DNA of 64,000 nt from WHSO01 sp963732875 (GCA_963732875.1 CAVTBD010000002.1:1736001-1800000), one strand, 5' to 3'. Numbered from the stretch's first letter, positions 8,147 through 18,160 are shown. Translations and numbers: made by a program. The notes: generated by a model not told the origin, from the sequence alone.

Positions 8147-8689
8147 ATGGATACCACCCGCCACCCCGCCGACGGCGGCCGCGATACCCGCGTCGCCCGC
8201 ATGATCCGCGTCGACCAGGCCGGCGAGTACGGCGCCGCGCGCATCTACGCGGGCCAGCTCGCGGTGCTGGGCGCGCGCGCCGGCACCGCGCCGATCCGCC
8301 ACATGGCCGAGCAGGAAAAGCGCCATCTCGACGACCTCGACCGCCTGATGGTCGCGCGCCGGGTACGCCCGACCGCGCTCGCCCCGGTCTGGCACGTGGC
8401 CGGCTTCGCGCTGGGCGCGGCCACGGCGCTGATGGGGCGCCGCGCCGCCATGGCCTGCACCGAAGCGGTGGAAGAGGTGATCATCGACCATTACGCGCGC
8501 CAGGAAGCGGCGCTCGGCGAGGACGACGCGGCACTCAGGTCGCTGATCGCAACCGCGCGCGAGGACGAGCAGGCCCACCGCGACACCGCGCTGTCGGAAG
8601 GCGCCGCCGGCGCGCCCTGCCACGAGCCGCTGACGACCGCGATCAAGGCCGGCACCCGGCTCGCGATCTGGCTGTCGGAGAGGATCTGA
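8147..8689 (+). CDS. coq7: Demethoxyubiquinone hydroxylase (Coq7 family)
   Basis: A 180-residue di-iron protein with a clear GAGGAGG site upstream of the ATG at 8147. Ligand motifs can be seen: EYGAARIYAGQ, EQEKRHLDDL, EAVEEVIIDHY and EDEQAHRD, which together give the four-helix carboxylate-bridged iron site. It adds the C6 hydroxyl in ubiquinone synthesis, at the inner membrane. The gene sits directly after dsbB. Length and motifs are normal for the family. Confidence 0.94.
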   Translation: MDTTRHPADGGRDTRVARMIRVDQAGEYGAARIYAGQLAVLGARAGTAPIRHMAEQEKRHLDDLDRLMVARRVRPTALAPVWHVAGFALGAATALMGRRAAMACTEAVEEVIIDHYARQEAALGEDDAALRSLIATAREDEQAHRDTALSEGAAGAPCHEPLTTAIKAGTRLAIWLSERI

Positions 8690-8690
8690 C

Positions 8691-9048
8691 ATGGCGCTCG
8701 CGCAATACCAAGGCGGCTGCCACTGCGGCAAGGTGCGCTACGAGGTCAACCTCGATCTTTCCCGCGTGCTCGTCGTGCAACTGCTCGTTCTGCGCCAAGC
8801 GCGGCAGCCTGCTCACCTTCACCACGCCTGACAATTTCAACCTGGTGTCGGGCGCCGACGCGCTCACGGAATACCGGTTCAACACCCGCAACATCCAGCA
8901 CCTGTTCTGCCGGGAATGCGGCATCGAATTGTTCGCCCGCGGCATCGGGCCCGACGGCAAGGCGGTGGTGGCGATCAACGTGCGCTGCCTCGACGACGTC
9001 GATCCCGACGCCCTCGACGTGACCCGGTTCGATGGCAAGCACTTGTAG
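8691..9048 (+). CDS. GFA/CENP-V family zinc protein (one-base frameshift in the sequence)
   Basis: The ATG at 8691 opens MALAQYQGGCHCGKVRYEVNLDLS in one frame; after about 8772 the family continues in the next frame with CNCSFCAKRGSLLTF, LFCRECGIELF and the stop at 9048. Removing one G near 8772 joins them into about 118 residues. Cysteine pairs CHC, CNCSFC and CREC bind zinc, as in glutathione-dependent formaldehyde-activating enzyme relatives. Most small members have no proven substrate. As both halves are well conserved, the break is probably a sequence error. Confidence 0.82.
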
Positions 9049-9066
9049 GAAAGGCGGCGGAGCGTC

Positions 9067-9636
9067 CTAACCGGTCTCGAGCTCGGAATCCCAGTAGAGG
9101 TAGTCGCGCCAGCTCTCGTGCAGAAAATTGGGCGGGTAAGCCCGCCCATTCATCTGCAGTTCCTTGACGGTCGGCTCCTTGGGAGCGTGGAGCGGCAGCA
9201 TCCCCGCCTCCCGCGGCAGGAAGCCGCCTTTCTCCAGGTTGCACGGCTCGCACGCGGCGACCACGTTCCACCAGCTGGTCTCGCCACCGAGCGACTTCGG
9301 GATTACGTGATCGAAGGTCAGGTGCTCGGCCGGACGGCGGATGCCGCAGTACTGGCACGAGAAGCGGTCGCGCAGGAACACGTTGAACCGGGTGAAGGCC
9401 GGGCGGCGCGAGGTGTGGATGTACTGCTTGAGAGAGATCACCGAGGGCAGCGCCATCGAGAAGCTCGGGCTGTGCACCACGCGATCGTATTCGGAGATGA
9501 TGTTGACGCGGTCGAGGAACACCGCCTTCACCGCCTCCTGCCACGGCCACACCGAAAGCGGGAAGTAGCTCAGCGGACGGAAGTCCGCGTTCAGCACCAG
9601 GGCCGGACAGCTTTCGGGCGACGCGAACAGGGCCAA
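9067..9636 (-). CDS. HNH endonuclease family protein
   Basis: A protein of about 189 residues common in alphaproteobacteria. It begins with a conserved stretch, ALVLNADFRPLSYFPLSVW, then RVNIISEYD, and ends with an HNH module: CQYCG, FDHVIPKSLGG and ACEPCN, where the cysteines hold zinc and DH is the catalytic core. The first usable codon is a TTG at 9636, directly behind AAGAGGAG, which is too close for ideal spacing; a CTG at 9630 is better placed. Its role is not known; the module cuts nucleic acid in relatives. There is no toxin or restriction partner next to it. Confidence 0.88.
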   Translation of the reverse strand: MALFASPESCPALVLNADFRPLSYFPLSVWPWQEAVKAVFLDRVNIISEYDRVVHSPSFSMALPSVISLKQYIHTSRRPAFTRFNVFLRDRFSCQYCGIRRPAEHLTFDHVIPKSLGGETSWWNVVAACEPCNLEKGGFLPREAGMLPLHAPKEPTVKELQMNGRAYPPNFLHESWRDYLYWDSELETG

Positions 9637-9651
9637 CTCCTCTTAAGCTGC

Positions 9652-9673
9652 GGGCTCCGCACTGCCGGAGCCC
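9652..9673. repeat. Perfect 8-bp hairpin in the HNH gene leader
   Basis: GGGCTCCG (9652-9659), loop CACTGC, CGGAGCCC (9666-9673). It lies 16 bases upstream of the HNH gene start and could form in its mRNA leader. No U-run follows, so it is unlikely to be a terminator. Confidence 0.55.
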
Positions 9674-9788
9674 TGCTGAAATGGGTACAACGTTTTTATG
9701 ACACGCGCAAGAATGGGCCCCCGCTACCCACCATATCCGGTGGTAACGGCCGGAAATCCCTTCCAGATATGGCGCCCCGGTTATGAAG

Positions 9789-10472
9789 TCAGCGTGAACC
9801 CGCGACGCGGCCCAGGAACTTGACCGCGAGGCCGAGGCCGCGCTCGTCGATACCGTGGCCGAGTTCCGGCAGGACATGGGCCTGCACGTCGACGCCGCCG
9901 GCGAGCAGGGTGCGTTCGGCATCGCGCGCGCTGTCGACGGGCACCACCACGTCGTCTTCGCCGTGGACGATGAGCACCGGCGGCCGGCCGGCGATCTCCT
10001 CGGCGAGCCGGTTGCGCCCGACCAGCGCGCCCGAGAAGGCGAGGATCGCCGCGGGGCCGGGCGAGCGGCGCAGGCCGACGTGGAGCGCGGTCATGGCGCC
10101 TTGAGAGAACCCCGCCAGGATCAAGCGGTCGGGCGCGAGGCCGAGGCGGTCCAGGTTCTCGTCGAGGAACGCATCCACATCCGGCCGCGCGTGCTCGAGC
10201 CCGGCATAGAGCGTCATCGGGTCGCGGTCCTGCAGCGAGAACCACTGGCGCCCCATGGGCGCCATGTCGCACGGCTCGGGCCCGTCGGGAGCGAGGATGC
10301 GCGCACCCGGCAGCACCTTGGCGATATAGGGCGCGAGGCCGATCAGGTCGGCCCCGTCGGCGCCGAGCCCGTGCAGCACGACCACCAGCCAGGTCGCCTC
10401 GCCGCCCGCGGCGGGGCCGAAGGCGGGGCCGGACAGCGGGCGCGGCGGGCGGGCGGCGGTATCTTGATCCAA
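9789..10472 (-). CDS. Phospholipase/carboxylesterase-type alpha/beta hydrolase
   Basis: I start this 227-residue protein at a TTG at 10472, which follows GAGGAG by nine bases and gives the family's usual length; the frame stays open upstream but that part is not conserved-looking. Alpha/beta-hydrolase features: the oxyanion stretch VVLHGLGADGADL, nucleophile serine in GFSQGAM, acid in HGEDDVVVP and histidine in LGHGIDE. Members hydrolyse small carboxylic esters or thioesters in the cytoplasm; the natural substrate is unknown. It points away from the acyl-CoA dehydrogenase gene. Confidence 0.88.
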   Translation of the reverse strand: MDQDTAARPPRPLSGPAFGPAAGGEATWLVVVLHGLGADGADLIGLAPYIAKVLPGARILAPDGPEPCDMAPMGRQWFSLQDRDPMTLYAGLEHARPDVDAFLDENLDRLGLAPDRLILAGFSQGAMTALHVGLRRSPGPAAILAFSGALVGRNRLAEEIAGRPPVLIVHGEDDVVVPVDSARDAERTLLAGGVDVQAHVLPELGHGIDERGLGLAVKFLGRVAGSR

Positions 10473-10599
10473 AACAGGCGCTCCTCGGCGGCACGGGTGA
10501 CGGGCAACGGATCGGGCGGGCCTTCCTTGACGCGCCCGGGGGCTCCGGCACATTCTAGCGGCCCCATCCCTCAGGTATAAGCCAAGACATCGGGAGCCA

Positions 10600-12278
10600 A
10601 TGAGCGCAGCGCGAGCACAAGCGAGGCGGGCAATAGCCCATTCACCGTTGCGGGCGGGCGGGCGACGCTGGCCGCCGGGCTCGACGCCGCCGAGCGCTAC
10701 CTCGCCCTGGCGCGCGCCAGGGTCGGCGAAACGGTCGCACAGGCCGGGCGCGACGGGCTCGATGCCTGCCAGTTCGCCGCCCATGGCCTGGCATGGACCG
10801 CCACCTACGTCGCGGCCCTGCGCCAGACCCTCGCCTGGACCCGCCGCCTCGACGACGCCGACGCCCTTGGCGAGGTCGAGGCCTTGATCGCCGAGGCCGC
10901 GTTCGGCGAATACCTCGCCCAGCTCCGGGGCGGCATCGCGCTCTCACAGGGCGAGATCGTGCGCCCGGCCGACCTCGGCCTCGGCGACGACGCGCTGGCA
11001 TCGTTCGATGCGGCGCCCGTGCGCGCCCTGATCGCGACCGGCAACGGCATCGCCACGCGCCGGCGCATCGCCGCGCTCGCCGCCGAGGGCCGTTTCGGCG
11101 ACTGGGGCCTCGGCGACGAGATCCTCGAGATGGTGCGCGCGCAGTTCCACCGCTTCGCCGACGAGCGCATCGCGCCGTTCGCCAACGACTGGCACCGCGC
11201 CAACGCGCTGATCCCGGATGCGGTAATGGACGAACTTGCCGGGCTCGGCGTGTTCGGCCTCACGGTCGCGGAAGCGCACGGCGGGCTCGGCATGGGCAAG
11301 ATCGCGCTTGCGGTGGTGACGGAGGAGCTCTCGCGCGGCTACATCGGCGTCGGCTCGCTGCCGACCCGCTCCGAGATCGCCTGCGAGCTGATCGGCGCCC
11401 ACGGCACCGACGACCAGAAGGCGCGCTTCCTGCCCGGCATCGCGGCGGGCGCGATCATCGCGACCGCGGTGTTCACCGAGCCCAATACCGGCTCCGACCT
11501 CGGGTCCTTACGCACCCGCGCGGTCAGGGACGGCGATAGCTGGCGCGTCACCGGCCAGAAGACCTGGATCACCCACGGCGCGCGCTCGGACCTGATGACC
11601 TTGCTCGCGCGCACCGACGCCGACGAGCCCGGCTGGCGCGGGCTCTCCATGTTCCTCGCCGAGAAGCCGCGCGGCAGCGAGTCCGATCCGTTCCCGGCGC
11701 CCGGCATGACCGGCACCGAGATCGAGGTGCTGGGCTACCGCGGCATGCGCGAGTACGAGCTTTCCTTCGACGGCTTCGAGGTGGCCGACGCCAACCTGCT
11801 CGGCGGACGCCCCGGCGAGGGCTTCAAGCAGCTCATGGCGACCTTCGAATCGGCGCGCATCCAGACCGCCGCGCGCGCCAACGGTGTCGCCCAGAACGCG
11901 CTCGAGCTGGCCGTCGGCTACGCCAATGAGCGTAAGCAGTTCGGCAAGCCGATCGCCGCCTTCGATCGCGTCGCCGGCAAGATCGGCTGGATGGCGGCGG
12001 AAGTCATGGTATCGCGCCAGCTCGCCCTGTTCGCCGCGCGCGAGAAGGATTCGGGGCGGCGCTGCGACATGGAGGCGGGCATGGCGAAGCTGCTCGCCGC
12101 GCGCACCGCCTGGGCCGCCGCCGACAACGCCGTGCAGGTGTTCGGCGGCAACGGCTATGCCGTCGAGTTCCCGGTGAGCCGGCTGCTGCTGGACGCCCGC
12201 ATCCTCAACATCTTCGAAGGCGCGGCCGAGATTCAGGCCCAGGTGATCGCCCGCGCGCTCCTGTCCGACCGCAACTGA
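10600..12278 (+). CDS. Acyl-CoA dehydrogenase with N-terminal helical extension (frameshift near start)
   Basis: The main frame covers an N-terminal helical region of about 180 residues (GLDAAERYLALARARVGETV onward) and a full acyl-CoA dehydrogenase: VFTEPNTGSDLG, GQKTWITHGAR, FGGNGYAVEFPVSRLL and IFEGAAEIQAQ, whose Glu is the expected catalytic base. The main frame has no start codon after its upstream stop at 10578. The ATG at 10600 is in another frame and joins it if one base is added near 10609-10612. So a one-base deletion in the sequence is likely and the protein would have about 560 residues. Function: FAD-dependent alpha-beta oxidation of an acyl-CoA; electrons would go to EtfAB, encoded at 14.0-15.8 kb. 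Confidence 0.85.
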
Positions 12279-12292
12279 GAAAGGCATCTTAC

Positions 12293-12487
12293 GTGACCGT
12301 CGTCCTGCCCTTCCTGATCGCCGCCGCCGCCATCGCCGTGCTGGTGGTGCTCGCAATCGGCATCATCAACATGTTTCGCAGGGATCACGACCCGCGCCGC
12401 TCCAACAAGCTGATGCAGTGGCGCATCATCCTGCAGTTCGCGGCGATCATGCTGCTGGTCCTGTTCCTGTTCCTGATGAAGCACTGA
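12293..12487 (+). CDS. Small twin-transmembrane HIG1-domain protein
   Basis: A 64-residue protein from a GTG at 12293. Two hydrophobic helices (about residues 3-26 and 44-62) flank the HIG1-type motif around NMFRRDHDPRRSNKLMQWRI. In mitochondria HIG1 proteins act with respiratory complexes; small alphaproteobacterial forms are common and often lie directly before the cobalamin adenosyltransferase gene, as here. The next gene starts 12 bases later, so co-transcription is likely. Confidence 0.85.
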   Translation: MTVVLPFLIAAAAIAVLVVLAIGIINMFRRDHDPRRSNKLMQWRIILQFAAIMLLVLFLFLMKH

Positions 12488-12499
12488 GGGAAGCGGCCC

Positions 12500-13081
12500 A
12501 TGGCCAACATCAGGCTCACCAAGATCTACACGCGCGGCGGCGACGACGGCGAGACCTCGCTCGGCGACGGCGAGCGGCGCCCCAAGGACGACCTGCGCGT
12601 CGCCGCCTACGGCACGGTGGACGAGGCCAACGCCGTGATCGGCGTGGCGCGGCTCCACCTCGCCGGCAGCGACAACGACATGATGGGCCGCATCCAGGAC
12701 GACCTGTTCGACCTCGGCGCCGACCTGTGCATCCCCGAGGGCGGCCGCAAGGGCGAGAGCGCGGGCGTGGTGGCGCTGCGCGTCACCGCGACCCAGGTCA
12801 AGCGCCTCGAGGACGAGATCGACGCCATGAACGAGCACCTGGCGCCGCTCGCCTCGTTCGTGCTGCCGGGCGGCAGCGAGGCCGCGGCCTATCTCCATCT
12901 CGCACGCACGGTCGTACGCCGCGCCGAGCGCCTGATGGTGCGCCTCGCGCGCGCCGAGACCGTCAATCCCGAGGCGTTGCGCTACGTCAACCGGCTGTCA
13001 GACCACCTGTTCGTGATGGCGCGCCGCGCCAACGACGACGGCCGTACCGACGTGCTGTGGCGCCCGGGCGCCAACCGCTGA
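12500..13081 (+). CDS. Cob(I)alamin adenosyltransferase, PduO type
   Basis: A 193-residue cytoplasmic enzyme. The ATP site is seen in KIYTRGGDDGETSLGDGER at the N-terminus; other family blocks are AAYGTVDEANAVIG, DDLFDLGADLC, FVLPGG and YVNRLSDHLFVMARRAN with the conserved Arg and Asn near the C-terminus. It transfers the adenosyl group of ATP to reduced cobalamin, giving adenosylcobalamin. That coenzyme is needed by the class II ribonucleotide reductase encoded at 28.9 kb. A GAGGGAAG site precedes the ATG. No cobalamin riboswitch is visible upstream. Confidence 0.93.
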   Translation: MANIRLTKIYTRGGDDGETSLGDGERRPKDDLRVAAYGTVDEANAVIGVARLHLAGSDNDMMGRIQDDLFDLGADLCIPEGGRKGESAGVVALRVTATQVKRLEDEIDAMNEHLAPLASFVLPGGSEAAAYLHLARTVVRRAERLMVRLARAETVNPEALRYVNRLSDHLFVMARRANDDGRTDVLWRPGANR

Positions 13082-13172
13082 AGCCCGTCTCCCCGGCCCA
13101 TGAGCCGGGACGGGAACCAATCGACCTCTCCGCCGTTAATTACCTGAATACCATCCGGCAGAGGGGAGAAGC

Positions 13173-13922
13173 ATGGCCCTCCACATCCGCGTCCCGCCAG
13201 CGGTGCCGGCCCTGCTGACGGCTGGTTTCGTATTGTTATTGCCGGTTCACGCGACAGCACAGGACACCACGGACCACCAGTCCGCCTACAACCCGCCCCT
13301 CGCGGCGAGCCCCGGCACCGCGGCGAAGGACGGCGACGCCGCCTCTGTCGGCGTCACCGCCAAGCATGGCCCCTGCGACTCCCGGCCGGCCGCCGCGGTC
13401 AACAGCTTCTTCCACCGCCTCACCGCCAACACCGATGCCGACGACCAGGCCCACCGCGTCGCGCGTTTCAAGGCGTTCAATGCCACCTTCACGACACGTC
13501 CCTTGGCCCGTGCCGTGCTTGGTCCGTCGTGGGATACGGCGAGCGAACCCGCGCGGGCCCAATATGTCGCCCTGTTCCATTTCTATTTCATGGACAATTA
13601 TCTCGACTTGGCCGCCCAGGCGAGCCGGTCCTGGCACGACGGCATGATCGCCCGCACCGCCGACAACGGCGAAACGGTGGTCGCTCCGACGGGGCAGGAC
13701 GCCGGCTCCTCCAGGTTCAGCAATATCGAAATCTACGTGCGGCCGGCCACCTGCCGGCTGGCCCTGGTCGACGTCCATGCGGGCAGGCTGTCGCTGGCGA
13801 AGATGATCCGCTCGGAATTCCAGTCCATCCTGCACCAGAGCGGCCTCGCGGGGCTGATGGAACGGCTCCGGAACCGCGCCCACAAATCCCCGATGTGGGA
13901 GATGTGGCAGGCCTCCCGCTAG
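13173..13922 (+). CDS. MlaC/Ttg2D-like periplasmic phospholipid-binding protein
   Basis: A 249-residue secreted protein. A signal peptide of about 30 residues ends near VHATAQ. The mature part has the MlaC layout: FKAFNATFTTRPLARAVLG, then YVALFHFYFMDNYLDL, and the C-terminal VDVHAGRLSLAKMIRSEF followed by the GLAGLMERL end. MlaC carries phospholipids across the periplasm between the outer-membrane lipoprotein and the MlaFEDB transporter. No other mla gene is nearby, so this is a stray family member and may serve another lipid or hopanoid system. A GGGGAGA site fits the ATG at 13173. Confidence 0.72.
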   Translation: MALHIRVPPAVPALLTAGFVLLLPVHATAQDTTDHQSAYNPPLAASPGTAAKDGDAASVGVTAKHGPCDSRPAAAVNSFFHRLTANTDADDQAHRVARFKAFNATFTTRPLARAVLGPSWDTASEPARAQYVALFHFYFMDNYLDLAAQASRSWHDGMIARTADNGETVVAPTGQDAGSSRFSNIEIYVRPATCRLALVDVHAGRLSLAKMIRSEFQSILHQSGLAGLMERLRNRAHKSPMWEMWQASR

Positions 13923-14044
13923 CGCCGTCTGCTCCGGCGCGATCGCACTTCCGGGCCGCAAACGGGCGCCCCGGGGGCCGTTGACCCTTCCCCGCACGAC
14001 CGGTACCTTGCCCGGCACGGTTTGAATCCCCGGGAAGGAGAAAA

Positions 14045-14794
14045 ATGAAGGTCCTCGTCGCGGTGAAGCGGGTGATCGACGCCAACGTCAAGGTGCGCGT
14101 GCGCCAGGACGGCAGCGGCGTCGAGACCAACAACGTCAAGATGGCCATGAACCCGTTCTGCGAGATCGCGGTCGAGGAAGCGGTGCGCCTCAAGGAGGCC
14201 GGCACGGCGAGCGAGACCGTGGTCGTCTCCGCCGGCCCGCAGGCGACCCAGGAGACCATCCGCACCGCGCTCGCCATGGGCGCCGACCGCGGCATCCACA
14301 TCCCGTGCGACCAGCCGCTCGAGCCGCTCGCAGTCGCCAAGCTGCTCGCCGCGGTCGCGGCCAGGGAGCAGCCCGGCCTGATCCTGCTCGGCAAGCAAGC
14401 GATCGACGACGACGCCAACCAGACCGGCCAGATGCTGGCGGCGCTGCTGGGCTGGGCCCAGGGCACCTTCGCCTCCAGGATCGCGATCGAGGGCGACCGT
14501 GCCAGGGTGACGCGCGAGATCGACGGCGGCCTCGAGACGGTGGATCTCAAACTGCCCTGCGTGGTCACCACCGACCTGCGCCTGAACGAGCCGCGCTACG
14601 CGTCGCTGCCCAACATCATGAAGGCGAAGAAGAAGCCCATCGACCAGATCAAGCCCGACGAGCTCGGCGTCGACGTGAGCCCGCGCCTCAAACTGCTCAA
14701 GGTCGCCGAGCCGCCCGCGCGCGGCGCCGGCGTCAAGGTCGAGAGCGCCGCCGAGCTGGTGGACAGGCTGCACAACCAGGCGGGGGTGATCTGA
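14045..14794 (+). CDS. etfB: Electron transfer flavoprotein beta subunit
   Basis: A 249-residue protein with AAGGAG just upstream of the ATG at 14045. It opens MKVLVAVKRVIDANVKVRV and has the adenine-nucleotide-binding block LGKQAIDDDANQTGQML and the signature VTREIDGGLETVDLKLPCVVTTDLRLNEPRY. With EtfA it takes electrons from acyl-CoA dehydrogenases and gives them to ETF-ubiquinone oxidoreductase. Its stop overlaps the etfA start by one base. Confidence 0.96.
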   Translation: MKVLVAVKRVIDANVKVRVRQDGSGVETNNVKMAMNPFCEIAVEEAVRLKEAGTASETVVVSAGPQATQETIRTALAMGADRGIHIPCDQPLEPLAVAKLLAAVAAREQPGLILLGKQAIDDDANQTGQMLAALLGWAQGTFASRIAIEGDRARVTREIDGGLETVDLKLPCVVTTDLRLNEPRYASLPNIMKAKKKPIDQIKPDELGVDVSPRLKLLKVAEPPARGAGVKVESAAELVDRLHNQAGVI

Positions 14795-15759
14795 TGACCG
14801 TCCTCGTCGTCGCGGAACATGCCGGCGGCGCGCTCGCGCCCGCCACCCTCGCCACCATCGGCGCGGCGCGCAAGCTCGCGGGCGCCGGCGCCGGCGACAT
14901 CCACGTGCTGGTCACGGGCGACGACTGCCGCGCCGCCGCGGAACAGGCGGCCGGGATCGACGGCGTCGCCAAGGTACTGGTGGCCGAGGACGCGGCCTAC
15001 GCCCACGGCCTCGCCGAGAACGTCGCGCTCCTGCTCAAGGGACTCGCCGACGACTACGGCCACCTGCTCGCGCCCGCCACCACCTTCGGCAAGAACGTCA
15101 TGCCGAGGCTCGCCGCGCTGATCGATTCCCAGCAGGTGTCCGACATCGCGGAGATCGTCGACGCCGATACCTTCGTGCGGCCGATCTACGCCGGCAACGC
15201 GCTCGCGACCGTGCAGTCGTCCGACGCGAAGAAAGTGATCACGGTGCGCGCCACCGCCTTCGAGAAGGCCGCCCCGGGCTCCGGCGCCGCGCCGATCGAG
15301 GACGTCACGGGCGCGGGCGACGCCGGGCTCTCGGTCCATGCCGGCGCCGAGCTGTCGCGCTCCGAGCGTCCCGAGCTCACCGCCGCGCGCGTCGTCATTT
15401 CGGGCGGGCGCGGCATGCAGTCGGGCGACAACTTCCACCTGCTGGAGGAGATCGCCGACATCCTCGGCGCCGCGGTAGGCGCCTCGCGCGCCGCCGTCGA
15501 CGCCGGCTTCGTCCCCAACGATTTCCAGGTCGGCCAGACCGGCAAGATCGTCGCGCCGGAGCTCTACATCGCGGTCGGCATCTCGGGCGCGATCCAGCAC
15601 CTCGCCGGCATGAAGGACAGCAAGGTCATCGTCGCCATCAACAAGGACGAGGAAGCGCCCATCTTCCAGGTGGCCGACTACGGCATCGTCGGGGACCTGT
15701 TCCAGGTCCTGCCCGAGCTCAAGACTGCCCTCGAGAAAACCAAGGCCGGGGCCGCTTGA
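14794..15759 (+). CDS. etfA: Electron transfer flavoprotein alpha subunit
   Basis: A 321-residue protein translationally coupled to etfB (TGATG). The C-terminal FAD domain shows GGRGMQSGDNF, VGQTGKIVAPELYIAVGISG and IVAINKDEEAPIF, all standard for this subunit. It forms the FAD-holding half of the EtfAB dimer. The likely local electron donor is the acyl-CoA dehydrogenase at 10.6-12.3 kb, and the next gene is a 3-hydroxyacyl-CoA dehydrogenase, so the block serves acyl-CoA oxidation or PHB metabolism. Confidence 0.96.
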   Translation: MTVLVVAEHAGGALAPATLATIGAARKLAGAGAGDIHVLVTGDDCRAAAEQAAGIDGVAKVLVAEDAAYAHGLAENVALLLKGLADDYGHLLAPATTFGKNVMPRLAALIDSQQVSDIAEIVDADTFVRPIYAGNALATVQSSDAKKVITVRATAFEKAAPGSGAAPIEDVTGAGDAGLSVHAGAELSRSERPELTAARVVISGGRGMQSGDNFHLLEEIADILGAAVGASRAAVDAGFVPNDFQVGQTGKIVAPELYIAVGISGAIQHLAGMKDSKVIVAINKDEEAPIFQVADYGIVGDLFQVLPELKTALEKTKAGAA

Positions 15760-15784
15760 GCCCAGCCACCACGGAGCCACACCC

Positions 15785-16654
15785 ATGAACAAGATCGGCA
15801 TCATCGGCGCGGGTCAAATGGGGAGCGGCATCGCCATCGTCTGCGCGCTCGCCGGGTTCGACGTGCAGATGGTGGACCAGGACAAGGCCCAGCTCACCGC
15901 CGCCATGAACCGCATCAAGGGCACGCTCGGCCGGCGCGCCGAGCGCGGCCAGATCGGCAAGGCCGAGGCCGACAGGGCGGCCAAGCTGATCCACACCGGC
16001 ACCGCGCTCAAGGCCATGGCCGACCGCGACCTGGTGATCGAGGCGGTGAGCGAGAGCGAGGCCGCCAAGCGCGAAGCGTTCACGGCGCTGGTGCCGAACC
16101 TCGCCAAGGACGCGATGATCGCCTCCAACACCTCGACCCTCTCGATCACGCGCCTCGCCGCCTCGACCGACCGGCCCGACCGTTTCATCGGGCTCCACTT
16201 CATGAACCCGGTCCCGGCCATGAAGCTGGTCGAGATCATCCCCGGCATCGCGACGTCCGACGCCACCTTCAAGGCGGCGCGCGACTTCACCGTGAAGCTC
16301 GGCAAGGAGCCGGTGCGGATCGAGGACTTCCCGGCCTTCCTGGTGCACCGCATCCTGATGCCGATGATCAACGAGGCGATCTACGCGCTCTACGAAGGCG
16401 TCGGCACCATGGAGTTGATCGACCGGGCCATGCGGCTCGGCGCCAACCACCCGATGGGCCCGCTCGAACTCGCCGACTTCATCGGCCTCGATACCTGTCT
16501 CGGCGTGATGCAGGCCCTCAACGAGGGGCTTGCCGATTCCAAGTACCGCCCGTGCCCGCTTCTGGTGAAATACGTCGAGGCGGGCTGGCTCGGGCGCAAG
16601 ACCGGGCGCGGCTTCTACGACTATTCGGGCGACAAGCCCGTGCCGACCCGCTAG
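15785..16654 (+). CDS. 3-hydroxybutyryl-CoA dehydrogenase
   Basis: A 289-residue NAD(P)-dependent enzyme. The Rossmann motif is GIIGAGQMGSGIA at the N-terminus; NTSTLSIT, GLHFMNPVPAMKLVEII (catalytic His) and the C-terminal block NHPMGPLELADFIGLDTCLGVM follow. It interconverts acetoacetyl-CoA and 3-hydroxybutyryl-CoA. It lies 26 bases downstream of etfA; etfBA-hbd is a common order in bacteria. The PHB regulator phaR at 42.9 kb fits a cell that stores polyhydroxybutyrate. Confidence 0.94.
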   Translation: MNKIGIIGAGQMGSGIAIVCALAGFDVQMVDQDKAQLTAAMNRIKGTLGRRAERGQIGKAEADRAAKLIHTGTALKAMADRDLVIEAVSESEAAKREAFTALVPNLAKDAMIASNTSTLSITRLAASTDRPDRFIGLHFMNPVPAMKLVEIIPGIATSDATFKAARDFTVKLGKEPVRIEDFPAFLVHRILMPMINEAIYALYEGVGTMELIDRAMRLGANHPMGPLELADFIGLDTCLGVMQALNEGLADSKYRPCPLLVKYVEAGWLGRKTGRGFYDYSGDKPVPTR

Positions 16655-16659
16655 TCCCG

Positions 16660-17526
16660 TTGGCCACGGCTACCGAGCGTTTCCGGTTCCGCCGCGATCT
16701 CGGCGAGCTGGACGGCCCGCTCGCCGTGTTCGGCGGGCCGCTCTCCAATCTCGAGGCGCTCGACGCCCTGCTCAAAGCCGCCCGCGCGCGCGGCATTCCC
16801 GATGCGCACATGATCTGCACCGGCGACGTGGCCGGCTACGGCGCCGATCCCGAGCCGTGCCTAGCTGCACTCAGGGAACGCGGTATCGCGACCGTCATGG
16901 GCAACGTCGAGGAGGCGCTCGCCGCCGACGCCGCCGACTGCGGCTGCAATTTCGTCGCGGGCTCGACCTGCGACGCCCTCGCCGGCGACTGGTACGGCTA
17001 CGCCCGTGCCCGCGTCTCCCTGGAAAGCCGCGCCTGGATGGCGGGCCTGCCGCGCATCATCACCTTCCGTTTCGCCGGGCATGTCTTCACCACGACCCAC
17101 GGGGGCCTGCGCCGCATCAACCGCTACCTGTTCGCGTCCAATACCGACGCCATCGCCGAGGAACTGGCGACGCTCGATGCCGACGGCGCCGTGCTCGCGG
17201 GCCATGCCGGCATCCCGTTCACGGTGACGGCCGGATGGTCGCTCTGGCACAACGCGGGCGCGCTCGGCCTGCCCGCCAACGACGGCACGCCGCGGGTCTG
17301 GTTTTCGGTGATCTCGGCGGAAGGCGACCGCGCCGTGCGGTTCGAACCCATCGCGCTCGACTACGACCACGGCGCAGCGGCCGCGAAGATGCGCCGGACC
17401 GGCCTGCCCGACGCCTACGCCCGCGCGCTCGCGACCGGACTATGGCCGGACACGGCGATCCTGCCGGAGCGCGAGGCCTGGAGCAGCGGCGTCGCGCTTA
17501 CGCCCGCGCCTTTCATCTGGTGCTAG
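16660..17526 (+). CDS. Metallophosphoesterase-like protein lacking the first metal motif
   Basis: A protein of about 288 residues; the start is taken as a TTG at 16660 because an earlier in-frame start would overlap the previous gene deeply. It follows the calcineurin-like pattern: ICTGDVAGYGADPEPC, VMGNVEEAL, TTHGGLRRINRYLF and LAGHAGIPF. At the place of the usual D-x-H motif it has VFGGPLSNLEAL, so the first aspartate and histidine are absent. This GGP-SNL variant forms its own branch of the superfamily, so the protein may use one metal or a changed site. Substrate unknown. Confidence 0.8.
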   Translation: MATATERFRFRRDLGELDGPLAVFGGPLSNLEALDALLKAARARGIPDAHMICTGDVAGYGADPEPCLAALRERGIATVMGNVEEALAADAADCGCNFVAGSTCDALAGDWYGYARARVSLESRAWMAGLPRIITFRFAGHVFTTTHGGLRRINRYLFASNTDAIAEELATLDADGAVLAGHAGIPFTVTAGWSLWHNAGALGLPANDGTPRVWFSVISAEGDRAVRFEPIALDYDHGAAAAKMRRTGLPDAYARALATGLWPDTAILPEREAWSSGVALTPAPFIWC

Positions 17527-17536
17527 TGGTCGGGCG

Positions 17537-18139
<603 letters not shown>

Positions 18140-18160
18140 CACCACTACTTAGGACGAGCG

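Noticed and set aside
8975..9922. Long minus-strand frame overlapping the HNH gene
   Set aside because: It is a shadow of the HNH and esterase regions, with no conserved motif.
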